Source: Thermoanaerobaculales bacterium
Lineage (GTDB): Bacteria; Acidobacteriota; Thermoanaerobaculia; Thermoanaerobaculales; Sulfomarinibacteraceae
Direction: 5' to 3'
NCBI GenBank assembly: GCA_029287235.1
Contig: JARFRM010000062.1
Coordinates: 1 to 47,799, forward strand
DNA: 47,799 bases
In this document: one piece after another, positions 1 to 8,873 of the stretch
Position numbering within the stretch: position 1 is the first letter of the stretch
Layout of the letters: each line of letters opens with the position of its first letter
Made by a program: the position numbers and the translations under genes
Notes under the pieces: model-generated
The model's database searches: none
What the model saw: only the letters and a program-made list of their open reading frames with translations
What the model was told of the DNA's origin: nothing

Positions 1-60
1 CCCCCCGACATCTACACCGGTGACACCTCGTCGGCAGCGTCAGATGTGTATAAGAGACAG
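1..60 (+). other. Illumina Nextera adapter, not genomic
   Basis: Positions 28-41 are the Nextera Read-1 tail and 42-60 are the Tn5 mosaic end (AGATGTGTATAAGAGACAG). Positions 2-17 match the end of the Illumina P5 primer at 14 of 16 bases, so 18-27 would be a 10-base i5 index. The adapter was left on the contig end by library preparation and assembly. Its translations give the well-known artefact peptides MCIRDR and MYKRQ on the plus strand and LSLIHI on the minus strand. Anything annotated across base 60 is therefore chimeric. Confidence 0.98.
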
Positions 61-61
61 G

Positions 62-1780
62 CTGATTCTCGGCGCAGCCGCTGTGCTTTGGTTCCTCCGC
101 TCGGGTGGGTCGGTGGAACCGGGCGACGCGGCTCCACCCCGTATCGTCGTCCTCCCATTCGAAAACCTCGGATCACCCGAAGACGAGTACTTCGCAGACG
201 GCATCACCGAGGAAATCACTGCCAGGCTCGCTTCGGTGAAGGGTCTCCGGGTGATCTCGAGAACCAGCGCCATCCGGTACGCCGGCTCCGACAAGACGAT
301 CAAGAAGATGGGCGAAGAACTCGGGGTCGGCTATGTGCTCGAGGGCACCGTGCGCTGGGCCGGTGGCGAAGGGGGCAGTCGAATTCGGATCACGCCGCAG
401 CTGATCCGGGTCGAGGACGACACCCACCTCTGGGCGGAAACGTACGATCGAGTCGCGGACAATATCTTCAAAGTTCAGTCGGAGATCGCAGAACACGTCA
501 CCAACCACCTCGGCATCGCCTTGACCAGCCTCGCCACGGGAGACATCGAAGCCCAGCCGACCGAGAATTTCGCGGCCTACCAGGCCTACCTTCGCGGCCG
601 GTACTACGAAGCCCGCCCACACTTCACCATCGAGGACTGGCGGCACGTCATCGCGGCATACCGGAAGGCGGTGGATCTCGATCCCGACTTCGCCCTCGCC
701 CATGCGCATCTCGCCAAAGGACACGCTCGTCTTCGCTACCTTCGCCATGACCTGACACCGGAACGTCTTCAGGCAAGCGACGCCGCCGCGGCGCGGGCCG
801 TCGAGCTTGCGCCCGACTCCCCACGGGTTCGTCTTGCCGTCGGGTACAACTATCTCTGGGCCCACCGGGATGTGGAGAAGGCCGTTGCCGAGTTCGAATT
901 GGCCTCCTCGAGTCTCCCCGCCAACGCTGAAGTCCTCGTAGCAAAGAGCGACGTCTATTTCCTCCAGGGACGCTGGGGAGAGGTTCTCGACGCCCTGCGG
1001 GACGCATTCGAACTCAGCCCGCGCGACGCCGACATCGTCACCATCATCGGAGAGGTGCTGTGGACGACCCGCCGCTATCCGGAAGCCGTGGAGGCCGCCG
1101 ACCAGGCGATCAACCTGGCTCCGGACGCCGTCTTTCCGTACCTGATCAAGACCTTTGCGCTGTGGAGCTGGCGAGGATCCGTCCAGGAGACCCGCGCAGT
1201 CCTGGAAGAACTTCCTACCGACGGTGGGAGCTGGCAGCGGTGGACGTGGTACTGGCAGGAGATTTTCGAGGGGAGATACCACGACGCTCTGATCCGCCTG
1301 CAATCGACTCCCGACGGATGGATCCGCATCAAGATATTGGCCCGACCCGTTGAGTTGTTCTCAGCCCAGGTGCACGAGCTTCTCAACGAGCCCGAACTGG
1401 CCGCGGACGAATTTGAGCGCGCGCGCGAACTCCTCGAAGCGGCGGTCCGGGAGTCACCGAAGGATCCCCGACTGAGAAGCTCCCTGGGAATCGCCTACGC
1501 GGCTCTCGGGCGCAAGGAGGAGGCCATCCGCGAGGGTGTCCACGCCACCGAACTGCTGCCGCAATCTGCGGATGGTTTCTACTATGTGTCGTTTGCCGTT
1601 GATCTCGCAGACATCTACACCATCATCGGCGAGGAAGAGGCCGCCCTCGATCAGATCGAGCACCTGCTCACAAACCCGTCATGGATCTCGGCGGCGTGGC
1701 TGGAAATGGACCCCAGATGGAACCCCCTCCGTGAGCACCCGCGCTTCCAGGCGTTGTTGGAGGAGCATGGCCCTGACTGA
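62..1780 (+). CDS. TolB-domain/TPR-repeat protein, 5'-truncated by the contig end
   Basis: About 572 residues survive. The first real residues form a transmembrane helix (LILGAAAVLWFL). Next comes a TolB/FlgO-like N-terminal domain (IVVLPFENLG, then YFADGITEEITARL and LEGTVRW), followed by roughly ten TPR-like helical pairs up to the stop. In known families this order (membrane helix, TolB-N, TPR) usually forms the extracytoplasmic half of a Ser/Thr protein kinase or of an adenylate-cyclase/CadC-type regulator. The missing 5' part therefore probably encoded a cytoplasmic kinase or DNA-binding domain; that is inference. The open frame extends upstream into the adapter, giving a false N-terminus of 14 residues. 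A second kinase gene follows after 73 bp on the same strand, so the two may share a transcript. Confidence 0.85.
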   Translation: MILGAAAVLWFLRSGGSVEPGDAAPPRIVVLPFENLGSPEDEYFADGITEEITARLASVKGLRVISRTSAIRYAGSDKTIKKMGEELGVGYVLEGTVRWAGGEGGSRIRITPQLIRVEDDTHLWAETYDRVADNIFKVQSEIAEHVTNHLGIALTSLATGDIEAQPTENFAAYQAYLRGRYYEARPHFTIEDWRHVIAAYRKAVDLDPDFALAHAHLAKGHARLRYLRHDLTPERLQASDAAAARAVELAPDSPRVRLAVGYNYLWAHRDVEKAVAEFELASSSLPANAEVLVAKSDVYFLQGRWGEVLDALRDAFELSPRDADIVTIIGEVLWTTRRYPEAVEAADQAINLAPDAVFPYLIKTFALWSWRGSVQETRAVLEELPTDGGSWQRWTWYWQEIFEGRYHDALIRLQSTPDGWIRIKILARPVELFSAQVHELLNEPELAADEFERARELLEAAVRESPKDPRLRSSLGIAYAALGRKEEAIREGVHATELLPQSADGFYYVSFAVDLADIYTIIGEEEAALDQIEHLLTNPSWISAAWLEMDPRWNPLREHPRFQALLEEHGPD

Positions 1781-1853
1781 ACGGCGGTCTACCTGCTTGC
1801 TGTCGGGTCTCCCCCGGGAGTAGACTTGCTCTGAACTTCGACAGGACGAATAT

Positions 1854-4574
1854 GTGATCGGCACGACCATCGATCGTTACCGGATCGTCGAGCAGCTCGG
1901 CCAGGGCGGCATGGGGGTCGTCTACAAGGCGCGAGACACGCTGCTCGATCGGTTTGTCGCGCTCAAGGTGCTGCCGCCGGGCAAGACATCGGATCCGGAT
2001 CGCCGGCAGCGATTCCTACAGGAGGCGAAGGCCGCCTCCGCCCTTAACCATCCTGGGATCGTGGCCGTGCACGACGTGGTAACGGTTGAGGATCAAGACG
2101 TGCTGGTCATGGAGTTGGTCGAGGGAGAGACGCTGGAGTCTCTCCTGGCGCAGCGACGGCTGCCGTTGAGCGAGGCGCTTGGCCTGGGTATCGGGACCGC
2201 CGACGCCATGGCGCGAGCGCATGAGGCCGGAATCGTGCACCGGGATCTCAAACCGGCCAATGTGATGGTGACCCCGGATGGCGTCAAGATACTCGACTTC
2301 GGGCTCGCCAAACTCACCGAGACGCCGTTTTCGCATCCGGAGGCCCCGACTCTGGCTCACGACGAGGCGTCGCTGACCGAAGAACGGGCGGTTCTTGGAA
2401 CCATTGGTTGGATGTCTCCCGAACAGGCATCCGGGGAGCCCGTAGACACTCGGAGCGATGTCTTCGCCTTCGGCGTGTTGATGTACGAGATGCTGACAGG
2501 ACGGCACCCGTTTCGCCGTGGGACGATTCTGGAGACCATTGCGGCCATCCGCGAAGAGGAACCGGAACCGCCGACCGCCATCGTGCCTGCTCTGCCCTCG
2601 GAGGTGGATCGGGCGGTGCTTCGGTGTCTGCGCAAGAATCCGTCGCGACGTTGGCAGAGCCTGTCGGATCTCGGGGCGGTGCTCGAGGATCTCAAGGAGG
2701 ACACCGACACCGGCAGCAGGGTCGTGCCGGGTCCCGCAAAGAGCCGTCGGTCGGTCCCGTTGCCGGTTGTACTCGGGATAGCCGGCGTCGTGGTGATTGC
2801 GGTTGCGGTGGCAACGATCTTCAATCGTGGGGATCAGGCGGGATCGCGACCGCTGGAGCTCCACCGTCTGACCTATGACGCCGGCGCCAGCGTCGTTCCG
2901 GCGATCTCACCCGATGGCAATCTCGTGGCCTTTTCGTCGGATCGAGCTGGTGACGGCGGCTTCGACATCTGGGTGCGGCACATCAACCAGCCTCAGCCGA
3001 CTCGACTCACCGACCACCCTGCGGATGATTGGCACCCGTCGTTCTCCCCCGACGGCTCGCGCCTCATATTCAGGTCGTATCGGGACGGAGGAGGGATCTA
3101 CATCATCAACGCCCTCGGCGGCGGGTTGAAGAAAGTGTTGGGCCCCGGAGTTTTCCCCCAGTTCGCGCCGAACGGCATCGAAATCGTTTATTCGGAAGAC
3201 CCGGCGTGGTCTCCCGGGTTCCTTCGCCGAATGTTCAGAGCTCCCATTCACGGAGGTCGGCCGGAACCCCTCGTCCCGGGCTGGGGTGTGCGCCCACCAC
3301 CCAGCAGCTCAGGCCCGATCTTCTCACCCGATGGCCGACTGGTGATCTTCTACGGCGCTCCCCTGGACGATCCCGGCCGACAGGATTGGTGGGTTGCGCC
3401 GGTTGAGGGCGGCGAACCGTGGTCGAGTGGGGCGAAGGCGGCCGGTGTCATGTCCGACATGGTCAACTTCCCCTCCGTCTGGCTGCCGGGACAGCTCCTC
3501 TTCATCTCCGGCACGACCATCGAGGGGATGAACCTCTACCGGGCGCCGATCTCCGAGGACGGGCATCTGAGCGCACCGGTGGAGTCGCTCACGACCGGAC
3601 CGGGGATGACATTGGTGCCGAAGGTGTCCACCGACGGCCGCGTGGCCCTGGACCGCTTCTCCTGGGTGGTTCACCTGTGGGAAGTCGCTCTCGACCAGGA
3701 AAGCGGGCGAGCCGTCGGCGCTCTTCGGCCGATCACCGACGATGCCTCTCCGAAATTTTCATTTTCCCTGACCCGAGACGGCAACCGCCTTGTGTACTCG
3801 ACCTACGCCGGGTCCCGAGACAGCCCACGCAACGAGATCCACATCCAGGATCGGACGACTGGAACAGAAACGGTGCCGTTGACCTATCCCATAGCGGTCA
3901 CGTCGCTTTTTCCGCGGCTGAGTGGTGACGGCTCGCTCGTCGCCTGGCGGCATCGCGTCGACGGACAGTGGGTCACGTCGGTGGCGCCCACCGATGACCC
4001 GGTGGGCCGCGAGTTGTGCCGAGGTTGTTTCGCGGTGGACTTCTTCTCCGACGGGGACCATGTTCTGGTGGACTGGGGGCGAAGGCTGTCGCGGCTTCGC
4101 ATCGTCGATGGGGTCGACACGACTCTCCTCGAACTCGAGGATCAGGCCTTGCTGGACTCTGATCTGTCCCGGGACGACCGATGGCTCGCCATCCAGACGG
4201 GCGAACCTGACGGGTCGGTTGCCGTTTTCTTGGTGCCCGTCGGGGAATCTCCAGCACCTCCTGAAGAGTGGGTGAAGATCGCGGCAAGCGAATCCTGGGT
4301 CGGCTCTCCCCGGTGGTCCGCCGACGGTAAGACCGTGTACTACCTCTCTGAACGCGACGACTTCATTTGCGTCTGGGGCCTGTCCCTCGACCCCGTCACC
4401 AAAGAGCCCTTGGGCGAGCCGTTCTCGGTGGCCCACGCGCACAGTTCGTCCATGAAGATGTTGCCGTTCGCGAAGCACATGTGGACGCTCGAGGTGGGCG
4501 CCGACCGGCTTGTCTTCAACGCCGGCGAGATGTCGGGCGATGTCTACACGGCCATGCTCGAAGAAACGGAATGA
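1854..4574 (+). CDS. Membrane Ser/Thr protein kinase with TolB-like beta-propeller
   Basis: This 906-residue PknB-type (Hanks) kinase should phosphorylate Ser/Thr on unknown targets. The glycine loop GQGGMGVVY lies at residues 16-24, the ATP-binding Lys at 38, the catalytic HRD at 129-131 and DFG at 148-150. The activation segment runs into GTIGWMSPEQA and then SDVFAFGVLMYEMLTGRHPF, so all catalytic residues are present. A single transmembrane helix lies near 300-323. The remaining 570 residues carry PD40/WD40-like blades (SPDGNLVAFSSD, FSPDGSRLIF, FSPDGRLVIF), so a periplasmic propeller probably senses a ligand or cell-envelope partner. The start is GTG, because the ATG two bases upstream runs straight into TGA; AGGA at 1843-1846 serves as the ribosome site. 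Confidence 0.92.
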   Translation: MIGTTIDRYRIVEQLGQGGMGVVYKARDTLLDRFVALKVLPPGKTSDPDRRQRFLQEAKAASALNHPGIVAVHDVVTVEDQDVLVMELVEGETLESLLAQRRLPLSEALGLGIGTADAMARAHEAGIVHRDLKPANVMVTPDGVKILDFGLAKLTETPFSHPEAPTLAHDEASLTEERAVLGTIGWMSPEQASGEPVDTRSDVFAFGVLMYEMLTGRHPFRRGTILETIAAIREEEPEPPTAIVPALPSEVDRAVLRCLRKNPSRRWQSLSDLGAVLEDLKEDTDTGSRVVPGPAKSRRSVPLPVVLGIAGVVVIAVAVATIFNRGDQAGSRPLELHRLTYDAGASVVPAISPDGNLVAFSSDRAGDGGFDIWVRHINQPQPTRLTDHPADDWHPSFSPDGSRLIFRSYRDGGGIYIINALGGGLKKVLGPGVFPQFAPNGIEIVYSEDPAWSPGFLRRMFRAPIHGGRPEPLVPGWGVRPPPSSSGPIFSPDGRLVIFYGAPLDDPGRQDWWVAPVEGGEPWSSGAKAAGVMSDMVNFPSVWLPGQLLFISGTTIEGMNLYRAPISEDGHLSAPVESLTTGPGMTLVPKVSTDGRVALDRFSWVVHLWEVALDQESGRAVGALRPITDDASPKFSFSLTRDGNRLVYSTYAGSRDSPRNEIHIQDRTTGTETVPLTYPIAVTSLFPRLSGDGSLVAWRHRVDGQWVTSVAPTDDPVGRELCRGCFAVDFFSDGDHVLVDWGRRLSRLRIVDGVDTTLLELEDQALLDSDLSRDDRWLAIQTGEPDGSVAVFLVPVGESPAPPEEWVKIAASESWVGSPRWSADGKTVYYLSERDDFICVWGLSLDPVTKEPLGEPFSVAHAHSSSMKMLPFAKHMWTLEVGADRLVFNAGEMSGDVYTAMLEETE

Positions 4575-4717
4575 GCATCTTCTCTTTGCGAAGGAATGTT
4601 GCCGGGCACTCTGTTCCGCCGCATATCGGGGGGGGTGTGGAGAGAATTCAAGGGTAACGGAAACGGCAAGAAGCCCCAGACCAGGATCGCCGCCCCTGTT
4701 GACTGATCGCTGTGGAA

Positions 4718-4805
4718 TGGCGGAGGGAGTGGGATTCGAACCCACGGAGGCGCGAACCTCACTGGTTTTCAAGACCAGCGCCTTCGACCACTCGGCCATC
4801 CCTCC
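4718..4805 (-). tRNA. tRNA-Ser(UGA)
   Basis: This class II tRNA has a 7-bp acceptor stem (GGAGGGA with TCCCTCC), a long variable arm, a T-loop TTCGAAT and an encoded CCA. The anticodon loop CTTGAAA gives UGA, which reads UCA/UCG serine codons. It is divergent from tRNA-Ser(GCU). A -10-like TAGAAT (minus strand, 4830-4835) lies 24 nt upstream of the mature 5' end; I see no convincing -35. Confidence 0.95.
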
Positions 4806-5223
4806 GGTCGCGCCGATTCGCTGTTCCCGATTCTACTCTACCGGTGTTGCCCTTCAGGGATGGAGCAATCCAGGAAACCCGGCTTTCTGGGACGCCTTCG
4901 GCGACCCAGCGTCGCCCGAGCAGTGTGGTCATTCGGGCGTGGTTAGGAAGGACGGTGACCACGCTGCCCGCGCGCCGGCGGCCTCATGGCGAACGGGGAG
5001 AGATGCTCACGGCACCGTCGCCGTGGAGTGCCTGGTGTGACATTGTGCGGGAGGCCATGCCTGGCCGATTGGTTTTTGGGAGCACAATGTCAAACCCGGC
5101 ACATCCCGGAAGGCGCTGGTTTTCGTGTCCCGGTGCGGCCTCGGTTCCGGACGCAGTTCCGGCCACGGCCACGGATGCGGTTACGGACGCGGACGCAGAC
5201 TCGCCTTTCCGCCGAGGTCTCGC
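4806..5223. other. Intergenic region between divergent tRNA-Ser genes
   Basis: No supportable gene here. Short frames exist on both strands but lack family features and ribosome sites. The notable content is the 6-bp tandem repeat at 5143-5202 and the two tRNA promoters at its ends. Confidence 0.5.
5143..5202. repeat. Degenerate 6-bp tandem repeat (GGNNNC-type units)
   Basis: About ten consecutive hexamers share the pattern GG..N.C (for example GGACGC, GGCCAC, GGATGC, GGTTAC). Shorter stretches with the same GGACGC units occur at 25194-25211. It ends about 20 bp before the tRNA-Ser(GCU) -35 element. Confidence 0.6.
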
Positions 5224-5252
5224 TTTACAGCTAAAGAGACTGTGCGTACAAT
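5224..5252 (+). promoter_or_regulatory. Sigma-70-type promoter of tRNA-Ser(GCU)
   Basis: TTTACA at 5224-5229 and TACAAT at 5247-5252 are each 5 of 6 to consensus and are separated by exactly 17 bp. The predicted start near 5259 leaves a leader of about 7 nt before the mature tRNA. Confidence 0.75.
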
Positions 5253-5265
5253 ACCCCTCCCGGCC

Positions 5266-5357
<92 letters not shown>

Positions 5358-5359
5358 TT

Positions 5360-5389
5360 CTTCGTTCTCGACTCAAGGAGAGAACGAAG
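5360..5389 (+). terminator. Hairpin just after tRNA-Ser(GCU)
   Basis: A perfect 10-bp stem (CTTCGTTCTC with GAGAACGAAG) and a 10-nt loop begin 2 nt after the tRNA CCA. No T-run follows, so it may terminate weakly or act in 3'-end processing. Confidence 0.5.
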
Positions 5390-5528
5390 CCTGTCACGGC
5401 GAAGCTCCGAGCGAAGCCGGACCACGTGACGATGAATGCCCGTCGAGAACTACGCCCTGGCAAGCCAACGCCATTCAGCCAGAATCCCTCATCATAGGTT
5501 TGTGTCTGCCAGGGAAACGAGGACGTAG

Positions 5529-6983
5529 ATGGCCAAAGCCGTGCGCACCCGAATCGCTCCGAGTCCGACCGGTGACCCCCACGTGGGCACTGCCTATGTC
5601 GCGCTCTTCAACTATGCGCTGGCCCGTCAGAACGGCGGTCAGTTCGTCCTACGGATCGAGGACACCGACCGCCAGCGCAGCAACCCGGAGAGCGAGGCCC
5701 AGATCTTCGACGCCCTGCGCTGGCTCGGGTTGGACTGGGACGAGGGACCGGATGTCGGTGGCCCCTGCGGCCCTTACCGGCAGAGTGAACGCTCGGAGAT
5801 CTACACCGAGCACGCCGAGATGCTGATCGAGAGCGGTCATGCCTACCCCTGTTTCTGCACCCGCGAGCGGCTCGCAGAGCTCCGCGCCGAGCAGAAGGCG
5901 GCGAAGGGGCGTTTCGGTTATGACGGTCGCTGCCGTTCCATCGGCAAGGATGAGGCGGCGAGGCGGCGCGCGGCGGGCGAGGCCCATGTCATCCGACTCG
6001 CCATGCCGTCGGACGGCGAGATCGTCGTAGAGGATCTGCTCCGCGGTGAGGTGAGCTTCGAAGCGGTCCAGATCGACGACCAGGTTCTGGTCAAGTCCGA
6101 CGGATACCCGACCTACCACCTCGCCAACGTGGTCGACGACCACCTCATGGGGATCACCCACGTGATCCGTGCCGAGGAGTGGATCTCGTCGCTGCCCAAA
6201 CATGTCCGGCTGTACGAAGCCTTCGGCTGGGAGCTGCCGGTCTTCTGCCATCTGCCGCTGCTGCGCAACGCCGACAAGTCGAAGATCTCCAAGCGAAAGA
6301 ACCCCGTCAGCCTGAACTACTACCGACGGGCCGGGTTCCTCCCCGAGGCCGTGCTCAACTACCTCGCTCTCATGGGCTTCGCCATGCCCGACGAGCGCGA
6401 GGAGTTCTCGTTGGCCGAGTTCGTCGAGGCCTTCGACCCGGCGAAGATCAGTCTCGGGGGACCCGTCTTCGATCTCGAGAAGCTGGTCTGGCTGAACGGG
6501 AAGCACATCCGGGACCTGAGCCCTGAAGACCTGTTGCAGCGGTTGCGGGAGGAGCAGCTCAGCGACGAATACCTCCTGAAGGTTCTGCCGCTGGCCCACG
6601 AACGCATCGACACGTTGGCCGATTTCGTCTCCTACGCCGAGTTCTTCTTTGTCGGCGATGTGGACTATCCCGAGGCCGTTCGGTCGAAGATGGTGGGCAA
6701 GGGTCTGACCCCGCCGCAGATGGCCAAGATCTTCCGCCGGCTGCTCGAGGAGGGCCTCGACCCGATCCTCGACTGGAAGATCGAAACCGTCGAGGAGGCC
6801 ATCCGCGATTTCGCCGACCGCCACGAGCTCAGCCCGAAACAGCTCTTCATGCCGGTGCGGATCGCGGTCACCGGCCGGACGGCCACGCCCGGGCTCTTCG
6901 ACACCATGGCGGTGCTCGGCAAGGAGCTCTGCCGGCGGCGTCTGCGGTGCGCCATGGACATCCTGCGAACGATGAAGGCCTGA
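5529..6983 (+). CDS. gltX: Glutamate--tRNA ligase
   Basis: Cytoplasmic class I aminoacyl-tRNA synthetase that charges tRNA-Glu using ATP. The 484-residue length fits bacterial GluRS. The HIGH-type motif is in [13 protein letters not shown] near residues 12-24, followed by VLRIEDTD. The KMSKS-type loop is KISKR at 252-256, preceded by [12 protein letters not shown]. The C-terminal anticodon-binding helical domain is present ([20 protein letters not shown]). Start is ATG 5529, giving the expected N-terminus [15 protein letters not shown]. It is followed after 11 bp by glnS. Having a separate GlnRS suggests this GluRS need not mischarge tRNA-Gln, though specificity cannot be read from sequence alone. 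Confidence 0.97.
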   Translation: MAKAVRTRIAPSPTGDPHVGTAYVALFNYALARQNGGQFVLRIEDTDRQRSNPESEAQIFDALRWLGLDWDEGPDVGGPCGPYRQSERSEIYTEHAEMLIESGHAYPCFCTRERLAELRAEQKAAKGRFGYDGRCRSIGKDEAARRRAAGEAHVIRLAMPSDGEIVVEDLLRGEVSFEAVQIDDQVLVKSDGYPTYHLANVVDDHLMGITHVIRAEEWISSLPKHVRLYEAFGWELPVFCHLPLLRNADKSKISKRKNPVSLNYYRRAGFLPEAVLNYLALMGFAMPDEREEFSLAEFVEAFDPAKISLGGPVFDLEKLVWLNGKHIRDLSPEDLLQRLREEQLSDEYLLKVLPLAHERIDTLADFVSYAEFFFVGDVDYPEAVRSKMVGKGLTPPQMAKIFRRLLEEGLDPILDWKIETVEEAIRDFADRHELSPKQLFMPVRIAVTGRTATPGLFDTMAVLGKELCRRRLRCAMDILRTMKA

Positions 6984-6994
6984 GGACGATCACC

Positions 6995-8680
6995 ATGAGC
7001 ACCAACGAGACGCCCGCCGAAAGCACCGACTTCATCCGTGACATCATCCGCGAGGATCTGGCCTCGGGCAAACACGACGGCACCGTCACGCGTTTCCCGC
7101 CCGAACCCAACGGTTATCTCCACATCGGTCACTCCAAGTCGATCTGCCTCAACTTCGGGATCGCCGCCGAGACCGGCGGTCGTTGCCACCTCCGCTTTGA
7201 CGACACCAACCCCATCAAGGAGGAGATGGAGTACATCGAGTCGATCCAGACCGATGTCCGCTGGCTCGGCTTCGATTGGGGCGAGGACCTCTACTACGCC
7301 TCGGATTACTTCGAGACCCTCTACGGCTGGGCCGAGGAGCTGATCGAGGCCGGCAACGCCTATGTCGACGATCTCTCGGCCGATGAGATTCGTGAGTACC
7401 GCGGCACCCTGACCGAGCCCGGCCGCCCGAGTCCCTACCGCGACCGCGAGCCGGGGGAGAACCTCGATCTCTTGCGCCGGATGCGAGCCGGTGAGTTTGC
7501 CGACGGCGAGAGGGTCCTCAGGGCCAAGATCGACATGGCCTCGGGCAACATCAACCTCCGCGACCCGGTGATCTATCGGATCATGCATGTCGACCACCCG
7601 CGAACCGGCGACGCCTGGTGCATCTACCCGACCTATGACTTCGCCCACGGCCAGTCCGACGCCATCGAACACATCACCCACTCGCTGTGCACGCTCGAGT
7701 TCGAAGGCCACCGGCCGCTCTATGACTGGTTCGTGGAACATCTGTCGGTGCCCTCGGCGCCTCGTCAGATCGAGTTCGCCCGGCTCAACATCAGCTCCAC
7801 GGTGCTGTCGAAGCGGAAGCTCCTGCGGTTGGTGAAGGAGGGCCACGTCGACGGCTGGGACGATCCGCGGATGCCCACCCTGTCGGGGATCCGGCGGCGC
7901 GGTGTGCCTCCCGAGGCGATCCGCAACCTCATCGACCGGGTCGGTGTGGCCAAGCGCGACAGCGTCGTCGATTATGCGCTCTTCGAGCACTGCATCCGCG
8001 AGCTCCTCAACAAGGACGCCGAGCGCCGGATGGCGGTGCTCAATCCGCTGAAGATCGTGATCACCAACTATCCCGAAGGTGCATCGGAGGAGCTTGCGGC
8101 GGTCAACAACCCCGAGGACCCCGATGCGGGCTCGCGGATGGTGCCCTTCGGTCGCGAGCTCTACATCGAGCGCGATGACTTCATGGAGGATCCGCCGAAG
8201 AAGTTCTTCCGGCTCGCGCCGGGCCGCGAGGTCCGCCTGCGCTATGCCTACTTCATCACCTGCAACGAGGTGATCAAGGACTCCGACGGCGAGATCGTCG
8301 AGCTCCGCTGCACCTACGACCCGGCGACCAAGGGGGGCGATGCGCCCGACGGCCGCAAGGTCAAGGCCACCCTCCATTGGGTCTCGGCCGCCCATGCGGT
8401 GGAGGCTGAGGTCCGGCTCTACGATCACCTCTTCGAGGTCGAGGTTCCCGGGGCGGACGGCGACTTCGTCGACGATCTCAACCCGAACTCGCTCGAGATC
8501 CGCTCCGGCTGCAAGCTCGAGCCGAGCCTCGGCCCCTTTGTTCCGGGCGAGCAGGTCCAGTTCGAGAGACTGGGGTACTTCGCCCCCGACACCGACTCGA
8601 AAGAAGGGGCGTTGGTCTTCAACCGCATCGTCACTCTGAGAGACACCTGGGCGAGGATCCGCAAGCAGCAGGGTCGTTGA
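6995..8680 (+). CDS. glnS: Glutamine--tRNA ligase
   Basis: Class I synthetase that charges tRNA-Gln directly, bypassing the GatCAB transamidation route. It has 561 residues, as expected. The HIGH motif sits in [16 protein letters not shown] and the KMSKS-type motif is VLSKRK. Signature stretches [28 protein letters not shown] and the C-terminal beta-barrel anticodon domain are present. I chose ATG 6995 because GAGG at 6982-6985 precedes it and the motif spacing matches the family; an upstream ATG at 6947 lies inside gltX. The gene is co-directional with gltX and probably co-transcribed. In bacteria GlnRS is thought to have been acquired from eukaryotes, so pairing with gltX is informative about lineage. 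Confidence 0.97.
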   Translation: MSTNETPAESTDFIRDIIREDLASGKHDGTVTRFPPEPNGYLHIGHSKSICLNFGIAAETGGRCHLRFDDTNPIKEEMEYIESIQTDVRWLGFDWGEDLYYASDYFETLYGWAEELIEAGNAYVDDLSADEIREYRGTLTEPGRPSPYRDREPGENLDLLRRMRAGEFADGERVLRAKIDMASGNINLRDPVIYRIMHVDHPRTGDAWCIYPTYDFAHGQSDAIEHITHSLCTLEFEGHRPLYDWFVEHLSVPSAPRQIEFARLNISSTVLSKRKLLRLVKEGHVDGWDDPRMPTLSGIRRRGVPPEAIRNLIDRVGVAKRDSVVDYALFEHCIRELLNKDAERRMAVLNPLKIVITNYPEGASEELAAVNNPEDPDAGSRMVPFGRELYIERDDFMEDPPKKFFRLAPGREVRLRYAYFITCNEVIKDSDGEIVELRCTYDPATKGGDAPDGRKVKATLHWVSAAHAVEAEVRLYDHLFEVEVPGADGDFVDDLNPNSLEIRSGCKLEPSLGPFVPGEQVQFERLGYFAPDTDSKEGALVFNRIVTLRDTWARIRKQQGR

Positions 8681-8745
8681 GAGCTCAGCCTCCTGCAACA
8701 AGGTCCTTCTACTACTCCAATCGACCCCTGGTTATCATGGAGGGA

Positions 8746-8807
8746 GGGTGTAAAACCCTCCCCTACGGTACTTTCTTACAGGGTTCGTAGGGGTGGGTTT
8801 TGCACCC
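8746..8807. repeat. Long palindrome between convergent genes
   Basis: Two 22-nt arms (8746-8767 and 8786-8807) are inverted copies with about two mismatches around an 18-nt spacer. Each arm reads roughly GGGTG-AAAACCC-CCCCTACG. It lies between the 3' ends of glnS (+) and the BNR protein gene (-), so it could serve as a bidirectional terminator. The form also resembles a dispersed palindromic repeat. Confidence 0.7.
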
Positions 8808-8838
8808 GCACGACCCTGACCACGAGCTCTGCAAGAGG

Positions 8839-8873
8839 CTCACCTAACTGCTATTACCTAATAGCTGATACCT
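8839..8873. repeat. 7-bp tandem repeat overlapping the 3' end of the BNR protein gene
   Basis: Five degenerate heptamers (CTCACCT, AACTGCT, ATTACCT, AATAGCT, GATACCT) cover the stop codon and last codons of the minus-strand gene. The unit matches the AATACCT array at 29146-29214. Confidence 0.55.

Noticed and set aside
20..61. N-terminal residues MTPRRQRQMCIRDR of the first reading frame
   Set aside because: They are translated adapter, not genomic sequence.
6665..8701. 678-codon open frame antisense to gltX/glnS
   Set aside because: High-GC shadow frame; no domain, and glnS on the other strand is unambiguous.
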